Shown one piece after another: positions 18,960 through 28,312 of a DNA stretch of 64,000 bases. Numbering within the stretch: the first letter of the stretch is position 1; every line of letters starts with the position of its first letter. The translations under genes and the position numbers were made by a program. The notes under the pieces were generated by a model, which made no database searches, was not told where the DNA came from, and worked only from the letters and a program-made list of their open reading frames with translations. Origin of the DNA: Pseudomonas aylmerensis (GTDB taxonomy: Bacteria > Pseudomonadota > Gammaproteobacteria > Pseudomonadales > Pseudomonadaceae); the NCBI RefSeq assembly GCF_001702265.1, contig NZ_MAUE01000005.1:62001-126000 (forward strand), in the 5' to 3' direction.

Positions 18960-20223
18960 TGAAGCGCCCAAGCAGCGGTGGGTTGATGGCCGATGGCTTG
19001 GCCAGCAGCAGTTGCGCGGTACCGATGGTGCGCTCCATGAAGCCGCCCTCGCAGTAGCACAGGTAAAACTCCCACAAGCGCAGGAAGTATTCGTCGTAGC
19101 CCAGCTCCGTCAGGCGACCCTGGGCGCGGCGAAAGTTCTCATGCCACAGGCGTAGGGTTCGCGCGTAATGCAGGCCGAAATCCTCCATGTGCAGCAGGTT
19201 CATATCGGTGTCGCGGCTGACGATCTGCAGCATGTTCTGCACGCAGGGCAGGGCGCCACCGGGGAAGATATAGCGCTGGATAAAGTCGACGCTGTTCTTG
19301 GCCTGCTCGAAACGTTGCTCACGGATGGTAATGGCCTGCAGCAACATCAGGCCGTCGCTCTTGAGCAGGTGCGCGCACTGCTTGAAGTAGGTCGGCAGGA
19401 AACGATGGCCCACCGCTTCGATCATCTCGATGGACACCAGCTTGTCGTACTGGCCGGTCAGGTCGCGGTAGTCCTGCAGCAGCAGCGTAACCTGATCTTG
19501 CAGGCCGAGGGCCGCGATGCGTTTTTCGGTGTAGGCGAACTGTTCCTTGGACAAGGTCGTGGTGGTGACCTTGCAGCCGTAATGCTGCGCTGCATACAGC
19601 GCCATGCTGCCCCAGCCGGTGCCGATTTCCAGCAAGTGGTCGGTGGGTTTGAGGGCGAGCTTCTGGCAGATACGCTCGAGCTTGTTCAGTTGCGCCTGTT
19701 CCAGGCTGTCGTCGGCGGTCAGGAACTGCGCGGCCGAGTACATCATGGTCGGGTCGAGGAATTCTTCGAACAGGTCGTTGCCCAGGTCGTAGTGGGCCGC
19801 GATGTTTTTCTGCGAGCCCTTGCGCGTGTTGCGGTTGAGCCAGTGCAGGCCTTGGGTGAACGGCCGTGCCAGGCGCGCCAGGCCACCTTCCATCGCGTCG
19901 AGCACATCGAGGTTGCTGACCATCACGCGCACCACTGCGGTGAGGTCCGGGCTGCTCCAGTAGCCGTGGATAAACGCCTCGCCGGCGCCGATGGAACCGT
20001 TGGCCGCCACCAGGCCCCACACCGCCGGGTCGAGAATCTGGATCTCGCCCAGCAGGTGCGCTTCGCGTGCGCCGAACACTTGGCGCTCGCCATCCTCGAT
20101 CACCACCAACTGGCCATGGCGCAGTTGGCTGAGTTGGCGCAGCACACCTTTGCGCAGCAGCGCACTGGTCAGGCCGTTGACGTTCAGGCGATTGGTCTTG
20201 ACCGATAAGCTAGGGGATTTCAT
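18952..20223 (-). CDS. Cyclopropane-fatty-acid synthase-like methyltransferase
   Basis: A 423-residue SAM-dependent methyltransferase of the Cfa family, acting on unsaturated acyl chains of membrane phospholipids. The SAM loop is LLEIGTGWGSMALYAAQHYG (about 198-217). The bicarbonate and active-site region retains MIEAVGHRFLPTYF, the double-bond side motif SVDFIQRYIFPGG, and the C-terminal YCEGGF.ERTIG. The family signature HYDLGNDLFEEFLDP is also present. It is probably a second, stress-linked Cfa-like enzyme rather than the housekeeping Cfa, because of its place next to DUF1365, amine oxidase and SDR genes. ATG 20223 overlaps the DUF1365 stop; a longer frame from 20268 is not needed. Confidence 0.85.
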   Translation of the reverse strand: MKSPSLSVKTNRLNVNGLTSALLRKGVLRQLSQLRHGQLVVIEDGERQVFGAREAHLLGEIQILDPAVWGLVAANGSIGAGEAFIHGYWSSPDLTAVVRVMVSNLDVLDAMEGGLARLARPFTQGLHWLNRNTRKGSQKNIAAHYDLGNDLFEEFLDPTMMYSAAQFLTADDSLEQAQLNKLERICQKLALKPTDHLLEIGTGWGSMALYAAQHYGCKVTTTTLSKEQFAYTEKRIAALGLQDQVTLLLQDYRDLTGQYDKLVSIEMIEAVGHRFLPTYFKQCAHLLKSDGLMLLQAITIREQRFEQAKNSVDFIQRYIFPGGALPCVQNMLQIVSRDTDMNLLHMEDFGLHYARTLRLWHENFRRAQGRLTELGYDEYFLRLWEFYLCYCEGGFMERTIGTAQLLLAKPSAINPPLLGRFSA

Positions 20224-21019
20224 GGCGGCGATCCTTGGTATACCCGACTGCGGTGCGAGAGGCGCCATCGGCGGCCTGATGGGAAAAAATCGGTGTGCGT
20301 TTGAGCAACAGGCGCAAGGCCTGCCAGTAGATGGCGAGGCAGGTCTTGGCGGTCATCCACGGAAAGCGCCACAGGTAGCGGTGCAGGCTGGCGCGGGTGA
20401 GTGTTTCCTTGTGCAGGCTCAGCGTGGCATCGAAGACTTTCAGCTCGCCTTGCCAATCGGCCATGTGCACGCCGAGCTTGGCGGCGGGCGGGCTGAAGCT
20501 CATGCGGTACTCCAGGTCGCGCGGCAAGAACGGCGACACATGAAACGCCTTGGCCACGGCGAAATGCTGGTGCTCATCCGCGCCAAGGGCCTGGGCCGGC
20601 AGCACGTAGTGATAGCGCTCGCGCCAAGGGGTGTTGGTCACTTCGCACAGGATCGCGGCCAGACGTCCGTCGGCCTCGAAGCAGTAGAAGAAACTCACCG
20701 GATTAAAAGCCAGGCCCCAACTGCGGGCCTGGGTCAGTAGGCAGATTACGCCCTGGGGTGTACGCCCCAGCGCCTTGCCGACTTCCTGGCGCACGGCGGC
20801 GGTCAAGCTCATGCCGTGGCGCGTCAATTCACGCAGGTAATCCTGCTGGCGAAAACCGAAGGGTGCCAGGCGACTCGCGCCGGCCAGGGGCGAGAGCCCG
20901 AGCACTTGCTCTTCTTCGCTCAAGTCCAGGTACAGCAGCCCGATGCGGTAGCGAAAGGCGTGGGCCTTGGGCGCAAACCGGCGATGGGCGATCCAGCCGC
21001 TGTACAGGGCGCTGTTCAC
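20210..21019 (-). CDS. DUF1365-family protein
   Basis: A 269-residue soluble protein of the DUF1365 (COG3496) family. It shows the family stretches YSGWIAHRRFAPKAHAFRY near the N-terminus and LTQARSWGLAFNPVSFFYC (about 95-113). YHYVLPAQA and AKAFHVSPFLP follow. No catalytic assignment is known to me. Members are nearly always adjacent to a Cfa-like methyltransferase and an amine-oxidase-like flavoprotein, as here, which suggests a step in fatty-acyl modification. It begins with GTG at 21019, overlapping the previous gene by 4 bases, and overlaps cfa by 14 bases. Confidence 0.85.
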   Translation of the reverse strand: MNSALYSGWIAHRRFAPKAHAFRYRIGLLYLDLSEEEQVLGLSPLAGASRLAPFGFRQQDYLRELTRHGMSLTAAVRQEVGKALGRTPQGVICLLTQARSWGLAFNPVSFFYCFEADGRLAAILCEVTNTPWRERYHYVLPAQALGADEHQHFAVAKAFHVSPFLPRDLEYRMSFSPPAAKLGVHMADWQGELKVFDATLSLHKETLTRASLHRYLWRFPWMTAKTCLAIYWQALRLLLKRTPIFSHQAADGASRTAVGYTKDRRHEIP

Positions 21020-22263
21020 AGGGCCTCCCCGAAGGCTTGCGCCACGCGCAGGGCGCTGACCACGCCGTCTTCATGGAAACCGTTGGCCCAGTAGGCGCCA
21101 CAGTAAAAGGTGTTGCGCGTACCGCAGAGTTCTTCCCAACGACCTTGGGCCGCCACCGCCGCGAGGCTGTATTGCGGGTGGGCGTAGGTATAGCGGGCGA
21201 GGATCTTCAGCGGGTTGATCATTGGCGTCTGGTTGAGGCTGACGCAAAACGTGGTGGCGCTGTCGATGCCTTGCAGGATGTTCATGTCGTAGGTGACGGC
21301 CGCCTGGGTCTGCGTGTTGCCGGTCAGTCGATAATTCCAGCTGGCCCAGGCCAGCTTGCGGTCGGGCAGCAGGCGGGTGTCGGTGTGCAGCACGACATCG
21401 TTGTCGGCATAGGGCAGGGCGCCGAGGATCTCCTGCTCGGCCTGGCTCGGGTCGCCGAGCAACGCCAGTGCCTGGTCGCTGTGGCAGGCGAACACCACCT
21501 TGTCAAAAGCTTCGGTGCCGGCCGCGCTGTGGATAACCACACCCTCGGCGTCGCGTTCGACCAGGTGCACGGGGCAATTGAGACGCACCTGTTCGCGAAA
21601 GCTGCGGGTCAGCGGCTCGATATAGCGGCTGGATCCGCCTTCGATCACACACCATTGCGGCCGGTTGTTCACCGAGAGCAGGCCGTGGTTCTTGAAGAAG
21701 CGCACAAAGAACTGCAGCGGGAACCCCAGCATGTCCTGCAGGGACATCGACCAGATCGCCGCGCCCATCGGCACGATGTAGTGCCGGATAAAGCGCGGGC
21801 CATACCCGCCCGCCTCAAGGTAGTCACCCAGGGTCATTTCGGCGCTGATGCGCTGCTCCTGCAGGTCCAGCGGCGCCTGGCGATTGAAGCGCAGGATATC
21901 GCGCAACATGCCCCAGAAACCTGGCGACAGGATATTGCGGCGTTGGGCGAACAGGCTGTTGAGGTTGTTGCCGTTGTACTCGAACCCGGCGTTTTCGTCG
22001 CACACCGAAAAACTCATCTCGGTGGGTTTGAACGCCACCCCGACCTGCCCCAGCAGGCGGATGAAATTGGGGTAGGTCCAGTCGTTGAATACGATGAAGC
22101 CGGTGTCCACCGCGTAGCTTTTACCCTCGACCGTCACATTGGCCGTGTGGGTATGCCCGCCGATGCGGTCGCCCGCTTCGAACAGCGTGATGTCGTGGCG
22201 ACGGCTGAGCAGGTAGGCGCTGGTCAGCCCGGCGATGCCGCTGCCGATAATGGCGATCTTCAC
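21016..22263 (-). CDS. FAD-dependent amine-oxidase-like oxidoreductase
   Basis: A 415-residue flavoprotein of the NAD/FAD superfamily. The dinucleotide-binding fold starts at once with KIAIIGSGIAGLTSAYLLS, followed by the acidic strand end ITLFEAGDRIGGHTHT. The C-terminal FAD-closing motif is FYCGAYWANGFHEDG. Relatives are often named protoporphyrinogen or carotenoid-type oxidases, but in this gene company the substrate is more likely an acyl chain. GTG 22263 is chosen because the start codon overlaps the SDR stop (GTGA) and the FAD motif then begins at residue 2. Upstream extension to 22350 would lie inside the SDR gene. Confidence 0.85.
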   Translation of the reverse strand: MKIAIIGSGIAGLTSAYLLSRRHDITLFEAGDRIGGHTHTANVTVEGKSYAVDTGFIVFNDWTYPNFIRLLGQVGVAFKPTEMSFSVCDENAGFEYNGNNLNSLFAQRRNILSPGFWGMLRDILRFNRQAPLDLQEQRISAEMTLGDYLEAGGYGPRFIRHYIVPMGAAIWSMSLQDMLGFPLQFFVRFFKNHGLLSVNNRPQWCVIEGGSSRYIEPLTRSFREQVRLNCPVHLVERDAEGVVIHSAAGTEAFDKVVFACHSDQALALLGDPSQAEQEILGALPYADNDVVLHTDTRLLPDRKLAWASWNYRLTGNTQTQAAVTYDMNILQGIDSATTFCVSLNQTPMINPLKILARYTYAHPQYSLAAVAAQGRWEELCGTRNTFYCGAYWANGFHEDGVVSALRVAQAFGEAL

Positions 22264-23042
22264 AGGTCGTCCTTCTGCGGCGGCGGGCTGCGCAGCATGC
22301 GCTTGCCGATGATCAACTGGGCACGGTTGGGCAGTTTCGACAGCGGCCACAGGGTGGCGATAAACAGCGCCGGGAAGGCAATCTCCAGTGGGCGTTTTTC
22401 CAACTTGGCGAAGATGTGCCGCGCGGCTTTGTCGGCGGACCAGCTCAGGGGCATCGGGAAATCGTTGCGCTCAGTCAGCGGGGTGTCGACGAAGCCTGGG
22501 CTGATCACCGTGACGTCGATGTTTTCCGGCGACAGGCTGATGCGCAGCGATTCGAACAGGTAGCGCAGCCCGGCTTTGGACGCACCGTAGGCCTCGGCAC
22601 GCGGCATCGGCAGGTAGGTCACGGCACTGGCGACGCCGACCAAATGCGGGGTGCGCCCGGCACGCAGTAACGGCAGCGCGGCTTCGATGCAATAACTGCT
22701 GGCGAGCAAATTGGTGCGCACCACATGTTCGACAATCGAGGCGTCGAATTGCCGGGCGTCCACGTATTCACAGGTGCCCGCATTCAGGATCACCGTGTCG
22801 AGCGAACCCCAGGCCGCAGCGATCTGCTCACCGATCTCGCGCACAGTCTGGCTGTTGGTCAGGTCGCCAGGCACCACCAGCACTTGTCCGGGAAAACGTT
22901 GGGCGAGGGCCTGCAGCGGGCCTTTGCTGCGCGAACTCAGTGCCACATGGGCGCCGCTGTTGAGCAGCTCCACGGCCAGCGAGGCACCGATGCCACTGCT
23001 GGCGCCGGTCAGCCAATAACGACGGGGCGGCAGTGCGTTCAT
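22260..23042 (-). CDS. Short-chain dehydrogenase/reductase
   Basis: A 260-residue classical SDR. The cofactor loop TGASSGIG is at residues 13-20, ILNAGTCEY is the NAG motif, and the active site is Ser in GVASAVTYLPM with YGASK (Tyr and Lys, about 155-159). SSRSK after strand two suggests NADP(H). Substrate is unknown. It overlaps the neighbouring genes by 4 bases on each side, so it is translated as part of the photolyase-Cfa operon. It probably reduces or oxidises an intermediate of the lipid pathway inferred for the operon. Confidence 0.88.
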   Translation of the reverse strand: MNALPPRRYWLTGASSGIGASLAVELLNSGAHVALSSRSKGPLQALAQRFPGQVLVVPGDLTNSQTVREIGEQIAAAWGSLDTVILNAGTCEYVDARQFDASIVEHVVRTNLLASSYCIEAALPLLRAGRTPHLVGVASAVTYLPMPRAEAYGASKAGLRYLFESLRISLSPENIDVTVISPGFVDTPLTERNDFPMPLSWSADKAARHIFAKLEKRPLEIAFPALFIATLWPLSKLPNRAQLIIGKRMLRSPPPQKDDL

Positions 23043-23461
23043 CCCATTCTCCTTTTCAGCCAGTTGACGACGCTGCCCAGTACGGGAAGGTGTTCGTAGA
23101 GCAGGGCGCCGGCATCGAAGTAATCGCGATGGCGGTAGACCTTTTCACGCCACATCAGGTGCGAACAGCCCTCCACGCGGATGACCTTGCCGTTGGCCAG
23201 GCGCGGGTGGGTAAAGCTCATTTTCCAGCGCAGGTAGCCTTCGCCTTCGGCCACCTGGTCGAAGCCGTGGAAGTCGAAGCGCAGTTGGCTGACGTTGCTG
23301 TACAACTCGGCGAAGTAGCGGTGCATCGCGGGCAATCCCTGCACCTCGTGCAGTGGATCGGTAAAGGCGATGTCCTGACTGTACAGGCTGTCGAGCAGGT
23401 GCAGGTTGTGTTTGTCGAGGGTGGAAAAAGCCTGGGCGAAGCGGCGCAGGAAATCACTCAT
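23039..23461 (-). CDS. SnoaL/NTF2-like small protein
   Basis: A 140-residue protein with the cone-shaped NTF2/SnoaL fold pattern: LRRFAQAFSTLDKHNLHLLDSLYSQDIAF, then a DPLHEV loop and alternating strands (LRWKMSFTHPRL, KVIRVEGCSHLMW). Such proteins are either small enzymes or binding modules. It overlaps phrB by 8 bases and the SDR by 4. Specific function cannot be assigned. Confidence 0.8.
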   Translation of the reverse strand: MSDFLRRFAQAFSTLDKHNLHLLDSLYSQDIAFTDPLHEVQGLPAMHRYFAELYSNVSQLRFDFHGFDQVAEGEGYLRWKMSFTHPRLANGKVIRVEGCSHLMWREKVYRHRDYFDAGALLYEHLPVLGSVVNWLKRRMG

Positions 23462-24896
23462 GTTCGGCGACCTCCTGGCGTGAAGGCAGGCTGCGGAAGG
23501 CTGCCAGGGCGCGTTCGCGGGACTTTTTCAGGTCGACGATGGCGCGCGGGTAATCCGCCACGCCGAACAGGCCGCCGACTGCCTCGGGGTTGTGCACTTC
23601 CTTTTTATTCAGCGCGGCCAGTTCCGGCAGCCAATGCTTGATAAACACGCCTTCGCTGTCGAATTTTTCCGATTGGCTCAGTGGGCTGAAAATCCGGAAG
23701 TACGGGGCCGAATCGGTGCCGGTAGAGGAACTCCACTGCCAGCCGCCGTTGTTGGCCGCCAGGTCGCCGTCGATCAGGTGGCGCATGAAGAAGCGCTCGC
23801 CTTCACGCCAGTCGATCAGCAGGTTCTTGGTCAGGAACATCGCGACCACCATGCGCAGGCGGTTGTGCATCCAGCCGGTCTCCAGTAGTTGGCGCATGGC
23901 TGCGTCGATGATCGGCAGCCCGGTGCGGGCTTGTTGCCAGGCCGCGAGGTCCTTGGGCGCGTCACGCCAGGCGACCGCCTCGGTCTCGGGGCGGAAGGCG
24001 CGGTGGCGAGACACCCTTGGATAGCCGACCAGGATGTGTTTGTAGAACTCGCGCCAGAGCAACTCGTTGATCCAGGTGATGGCGCCGATATCGCCGCTTT
24101 CGAATTCGCCCTGGTTGGTTTGCAACGCCGCGTGCAGGCACTGGCGCGGCGACACCACGCCCGCCGCAAGGTAGGCGGACAGCTGGCTGGTGCCGGGCTT
24201 GGCCGGGAAGTCGCGCTCGTCCTTGTAGTAACTGATCTGCTGGTCGGCGAAGGCGTCGAGGCGGCGGCGGGCTTCCTCTTCGCCGGCGGGCCAGAGGGCG
24301 CGCAAGGTCTCGCTGGGTGGTGCGAACCCGTCGACCTGCTCGGGGACCGGATCACTTTTCAGCGGGACAGGCGCCTGGGCCTTCGGCGTCGCGACCAGGC
24401 GCGGCAGGGCGCTGTGCAAGCGGGTGTAGCAGACCTTACGGAACTGGCTGAACACCTGGAAGTACGTGCCGGTCTTGGTCAGCACGCTGCCGGGTTGGAA
24501 AAACAGCTGGTCCAGGTAGCTGTGAAAGCTGACGCCATCGGCCTCCAGCGCCTTGGCCACGGCCGCATCGCGACGGCTTTCATGGATGCCGTATTCCTCG
24601 TTGACGTGCACCGACTCCACCGACAACTCGCGGCACAGCTTGCCGAGCGCGGCGGGCACCTGATCCCAGGTGGCGGCGTGGCGGATCAGCAGGGGGATAT
24701 TCAGCTTGCCCAGGGCCTGGCTCAAGTGCTGCAGGTTGCGCAGCCAGAAGTCGACTTTGCACGGCGCATCATCGTGGGCCAGCCATTGCTCCGGCGTGAT
24801 GAGGTACACGGCTGCAACCGGGCCGCGCTGGCAGGCGGCGGCGAGGGCGGTGTTGTCGTGTAGGCGCAGGTCGGTGCGCAGCCAGATCAAATGCAT
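23454..24896 (-). CDS. phrB: Deoxyribodipyrimidine photolyase (class I CPD)
   Basis: A 480-residue photolyase that splits cyclobutane pyrimidine dimers using blue light. The N-terminal alpha/beta domain begins LIWLRTDLRLHDNTAL, the antenna-binding region. The C-terminal FAD domain has LSAYLAAGVVSPRQCL, the substrate-facing WINELLWREFYKHIL and LPIIDAAMRQLLETGWMHNR. The conserved NNGGWQWSSSTGTD carries the electron-transfer Trp and the FAD contacts. Length and motifs match intact enzymes. It starts at ATG 24896, directly after the MerR stop, and is followed by overlapping genes. Confidence 0.96.
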   Translation of the reverse strand: MHLIWLRTDLRLHDNTALAAACQRGPVAAVYLITPEQWLAHDDAPCKVDFWLRNLQHLSQALGKLNIPLLIRHAATWDQVPAALGKLCRELSVESVHVNEEYGIHESRRDAAVAKALEADGVSFHSYLDQLFFQPGSVLTKTGTYFQVFSQFRKVCYTRLHSALPRLVATPKAQAPVPLKSDPVPEQVDGFAPPSETLRALWPAGEEEARRRLDAFADQQISYYKDERDFPAKPGTSQLSAYLAAGVVSPRQCLHAALQTNQGEFESGDIGAITWINELLWREFYKHILVGYPRVSRHRAFRPETEAVAWRDAPKDLAAWQQARTGLPIIDAAMRQLLETGWMHNRLRMVVAMFLTKNLLIDWREGERFFMRHLIDGDLAANNGGWQWSSSTGTDSAPYFRIFSPLSQSEKFDSEGVFIKHWLPELAALNKKEVHNPEAVGGLFGVADYPRAIVDLKKSRERALAAFRSLPSRQEVAEHE

Positions 24897-25826
24897 TTAA
24901 AGAAGTCCACGCTGGATCAGTATCTGGTGGGCCGACAAGGGGTCTTCGGCCACGAACAATTCAGGGGTGTCACGGGTTAATACGGCTAACTCGGCCTGGT
25001 GGATGCATACCGTTGGTCCGACGATCAACTTTGGGCCACTGACGCCGCTCAATAGTTTTGCGAGTGCCGACAAGTGGAGGGCCTTGCTCGAATACAGCAG
25101 CACCGCGCGCGGTTGCAGGTGTTCCACGGCCAGGGCCAATTCGCCGGCGGGCAGTGGCCAATCGAAGACTTCCACCGGGCAATCGGCACTGCTGGCCAGC
25201 CAGGCGCTGAGCCACAGGTGCGGCTCCAGCGGCAGGTCGGACTGGTTGATCAGCAGCAGCGGCGGGCCCTGCAGCTGGCGGTTGTTGTGATAGATGCGTG
25301 CGCCGAATTTGCTACGCAGCCAGGACAGGAAAAACACCCGCTCCATCTGCGCGCCGAACTGGCCTTGCCAGCGCTGCTCCAGGTCCTGCAGCAGCGGCAG
25401 CAACAATTGCTCGCACAGCGTGCGCGGCGGGTACAGCGCCATGGCCTGGTTGAAGACGTCGTCGACCCGGCGCTCGATCAATTCGCTGATGGCATTCAAC
25501 AGGTTCTGGCGCAACCCATGCCACTCATTCTCGACAGTCTCTGGCAGGGCTTGGGCAGAGTCGATCAGGCCTTTGACCTGGCTGACCGGCACGCCGCGAT
25601 TGAGCCAGGTCAGGATGGTGTGGATGCGTTGCACGTGATCGGCGCTGAACAGCCGATGGCCCTTGGGCGTGCGCTGGGGCACGATCAGGCCATAGCGGCG
25701 TTCCCAGGCGCGCAGGGTCACGGCGTTGACGCCGGTCTGGCGCGCCACTTCGCGAATCGGCAGCCAGCCGTCTTCGAGGGCTTGGGCGATGTCGTCGCCG
25801 GTTTCGTCTTGCAGGGCGGCTTTCAT
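24897..25826 (-). CDS. MerR-type light-response regulator, class II LitR/PplR-like
   Basis: A 309-residue MerR-family repressor. The N-terminal DNA-binding domain is at residues 20-90 (LPIREVARQTGVNAVTLRAWERRYGLIVP). The C-terminal 200 residues have the helical-bundle plus Rossmann layout of CarH/LitR. The B12 ligands of CarH are not kept: where CarH has Trp-x9-Glu-His, this protein reads WQGQFGAQMER, and no DxHxxG motif is seen. That fits class II LitR proteins of Pseudomonas putida (PplR), which do not use B12 and respond through a short LOV protein. Its likely operators lie at 26812-26835, 26862-26885 and 28151-28174. It is expressed from the operon it probably represses. Confidence 0.82.
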   Translation of the reverse strand: MKAALQDETGDDIAQALEDGWLPIREVARQTGVNAVTLRAWERRYGLIVPQRTPKGHRLFSADHVQRIHTILTWLNRGVPVSQVKGLIDSAQALPETVENEWHGLRQNLLNAISELIERRVDDVFNQAMALYPPRTLCEQLLLPLLQDLEQRWQGQFGAQMERVFFLSWLRSKFGARIYHNNRQLQGPPLLLINQSDLPLEPHLWLSAWLASSADCPVEVFDWPLPAGELALAVEHLQPRAVLLYSSKALHLSALAKLLSGVSGPKLIVGPTVCIHQAELAVLTRDTPELFVAEDPLSAHQILIQRGLL

Positions 25827-25829
25827 AGG

Positions 25830-26789
25830 TTAGATCGCATTACGCAGGCTGAGATTTTCCGGGTGCGGTTGCAGGTACGCCTGCTGCGCGATGTAGCGGT
25901 CCGGGTGTTGGCGAAAGTGATGCTTGAGCAAGGTCAGCGGCACCACCAGTGGCACGATCCCCTGGTGGTACTGGCCGATGACGGTCTGCATTTCCTGTTT
26001 GTCGTCGGCGCTGATGGCTTGCTTGAGGTAGCCGCTGATGTGTTGCAGCACATTGGTGTGGGTCCCCCGAGTGGCGCACTTGCGCAGGCCGCTCATCAGT
26101 TCGCTGAAGTAGCCGGTGGCCAAGGCGTCGAGGTCAGTGCTCCGGGTCATGCTGCCCAGCAGGTGGCCGAGGCTTTTGTAGTGCGCCGGGCTGTGGGCCA
26201 TCAACAAGTATTTGTAGCGCGAATGGAAGGCCAGCAGGCGATGACGGCTGAGCCCTTCGGCGAGCAGTTGTTGCCAGCTGGCGTAGACAAAGACGCGGGT
26301 CATGAAGTTTTCCCGCAGCACCGGGTCGTTCAGCCGACCATCCTCTTCCACCGGCAGGTTGGGGTGGCGCGAGCAAAACGCATGGGCGTAGATGCCGCGC
26401 CCGCCGCCATCCACCGGCGTGCCGTTGTCGCGGTAGACCTTGACTCGCTCCAGGCCGCAGGACGGTGACTTCTGCATGAAGATGTAACCGCACAGGTCGG
26501 TATGCGCGGCGGCCATCTGCTGGCCGTAGTCATCCAGCGGTTGGGTCACATTCAGCTCGCGGTGCACGGTGCCCACGGCTTGCGGGTGCGCCGGATCGCC
26601 CACCAGGCGAATCGGTTCGCGGGGGATGCCCAGGCCAATCGCGACTTCTGGGCACAGCGGTACGAACTCGAAATAGTCGCTGAGCGTCTGGCTGCAGAGA
26701 GGGGATTGTTTATGCCCGCCGTTGAAGCGCACGTTTTCGCCAAGCAGGCAGGCGCTGATCGCGATCTTTGGCTTACCGGAGTGGGACAT
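25830..26789 (-). CDS. DUF523/DUF1722 fusion protein (YbgA-like)
   Basis: A 319-residue two-domain protein. The N-terminal DUF523 domain (about 10-150) begins ISACLLGENVRFNGGHKQS, with conserved Cys there, in FVPLCPEVAIGLG and in SPSCGLERVKVY. The C-terminal DUF1722 (YbgA) domain (about 190-305) has the stretch KYLLMAHSPAHYKSLGHLLG. In Escherichia coli ybgA lies next to the photolyase gene phr, the same partnership as here. Some related proteins desulfurate thio-nucleobases, but a role here is not established. ATG 26789 has AGAGG 7 bases upstream. It is the first gene of the long light operon, three bases before the MerR gene. Confidence 0.87.
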   Translation of the reverse strand: MSHSGKPKIAISACLLGENVRFNGGHKQSPLCSQTLSDYFEFVPLCPEVAIGLGIPREPIRLVGDPAHPQAVGTVHRELNVTQPLDDYGQQMAAAHTDLCGYIFMQKSPSCGLERVKVYRDNGTPVDGGGRGIYAHAFCSRHPNLPVEEDGRLNDPVLRENFMTRVFVYASWQQLLAEGLSRHRLLAFHSRYKYLLMAHSPAHYKSLGHLLGSMTRSTDLDALATGYFSELMSGLRKCATRGTHTNVLQHISGYLKQAISADDKQEMQTVIGQYHQGIVPLVVPLTLLKHHFRQHPDRYIAQQAYLQPHPENLSLRNAI

Positions 26790-26811
26790 GGCCAAACCTC
26801 TACAAGATTCC

Positions 26812-26835
26812 TGTACAAGACTAAAAACTTGTACA
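26812..26835. promoter_or_regulatory. LitR/PplR-type operator, promoter-proximal to the phrB operon
   Basis: TGTACA (26812-26817), 12 bases, TGTACA (26830-26835). The spacing and hexamers match the direct-repeat motif described for class II LitR regulators of P. putida, T(G/A)TACA-N12-TGTA(C/T)A. It lies downstream of the likely -10 box and just before the ribosome site of the first gene. Confidence 0.75.
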
Positions 26836-26849
26836 ACTAAATCTCATCA

Positions 26850-26885
26850 TAGGTTTGATGCTGTACAAGTCAAATATTTTGTACA
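26850..26885 (-). promoter_or_regulatory. Promoter of the phrB operon with overlapping LitR/PplR operator
   Basis: TGTACA (26862-26867), 12 bases, TGTACA (26880-26885), the same motif as at 26812. On the minus strand a -35 box TTGACT and a -10 box TATGAT, 16 bases apart, run through it, with TTGACT inside the operator spacer. A repressor bound here would cover the -35 region. Confidence 0.7.
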
Positions 26886-26902
26886 AGTATTTTTCGCGGA
26901 GG

Positions 26903-28131
<1,229 letters not shown>

Positions 28132-28150
28132 CTACGCCGACACCAATAGC

Positions 28151-28174
28151 TGTACAATATTGTTTTTTGGTATA
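28151..28174. promoter_or_regulatory. Imperfect LitR/PplR-type operator in the divergent promoter region
   Basis: TGTACA (28151-28156), 12 bases, GGTATA (28169-28174). On the minus strand this reads TATACC-N12-TGTACA. One base differs from T(G/A)TACA-N12-TGTA(C/T)A. It lies 50 bases upstream of the oxidoreductase start (28101) and 139 bases upstream of the epimerase start (28313), and could control either. Confidence 0.55.
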
Positions 28175-28312
28175 AGTTTTGGCTTACCTGTTCTTACGGC
28201 GTGACCTATGGTTAAAGCTGAGGCTTGAACCTGCGTTACGCCCGATTACAAATGGTCCCTGCTTATAAAATAGACTAGCGATGGGCGGCAAACGTTACAT
28301 GAGGAAGATCCC

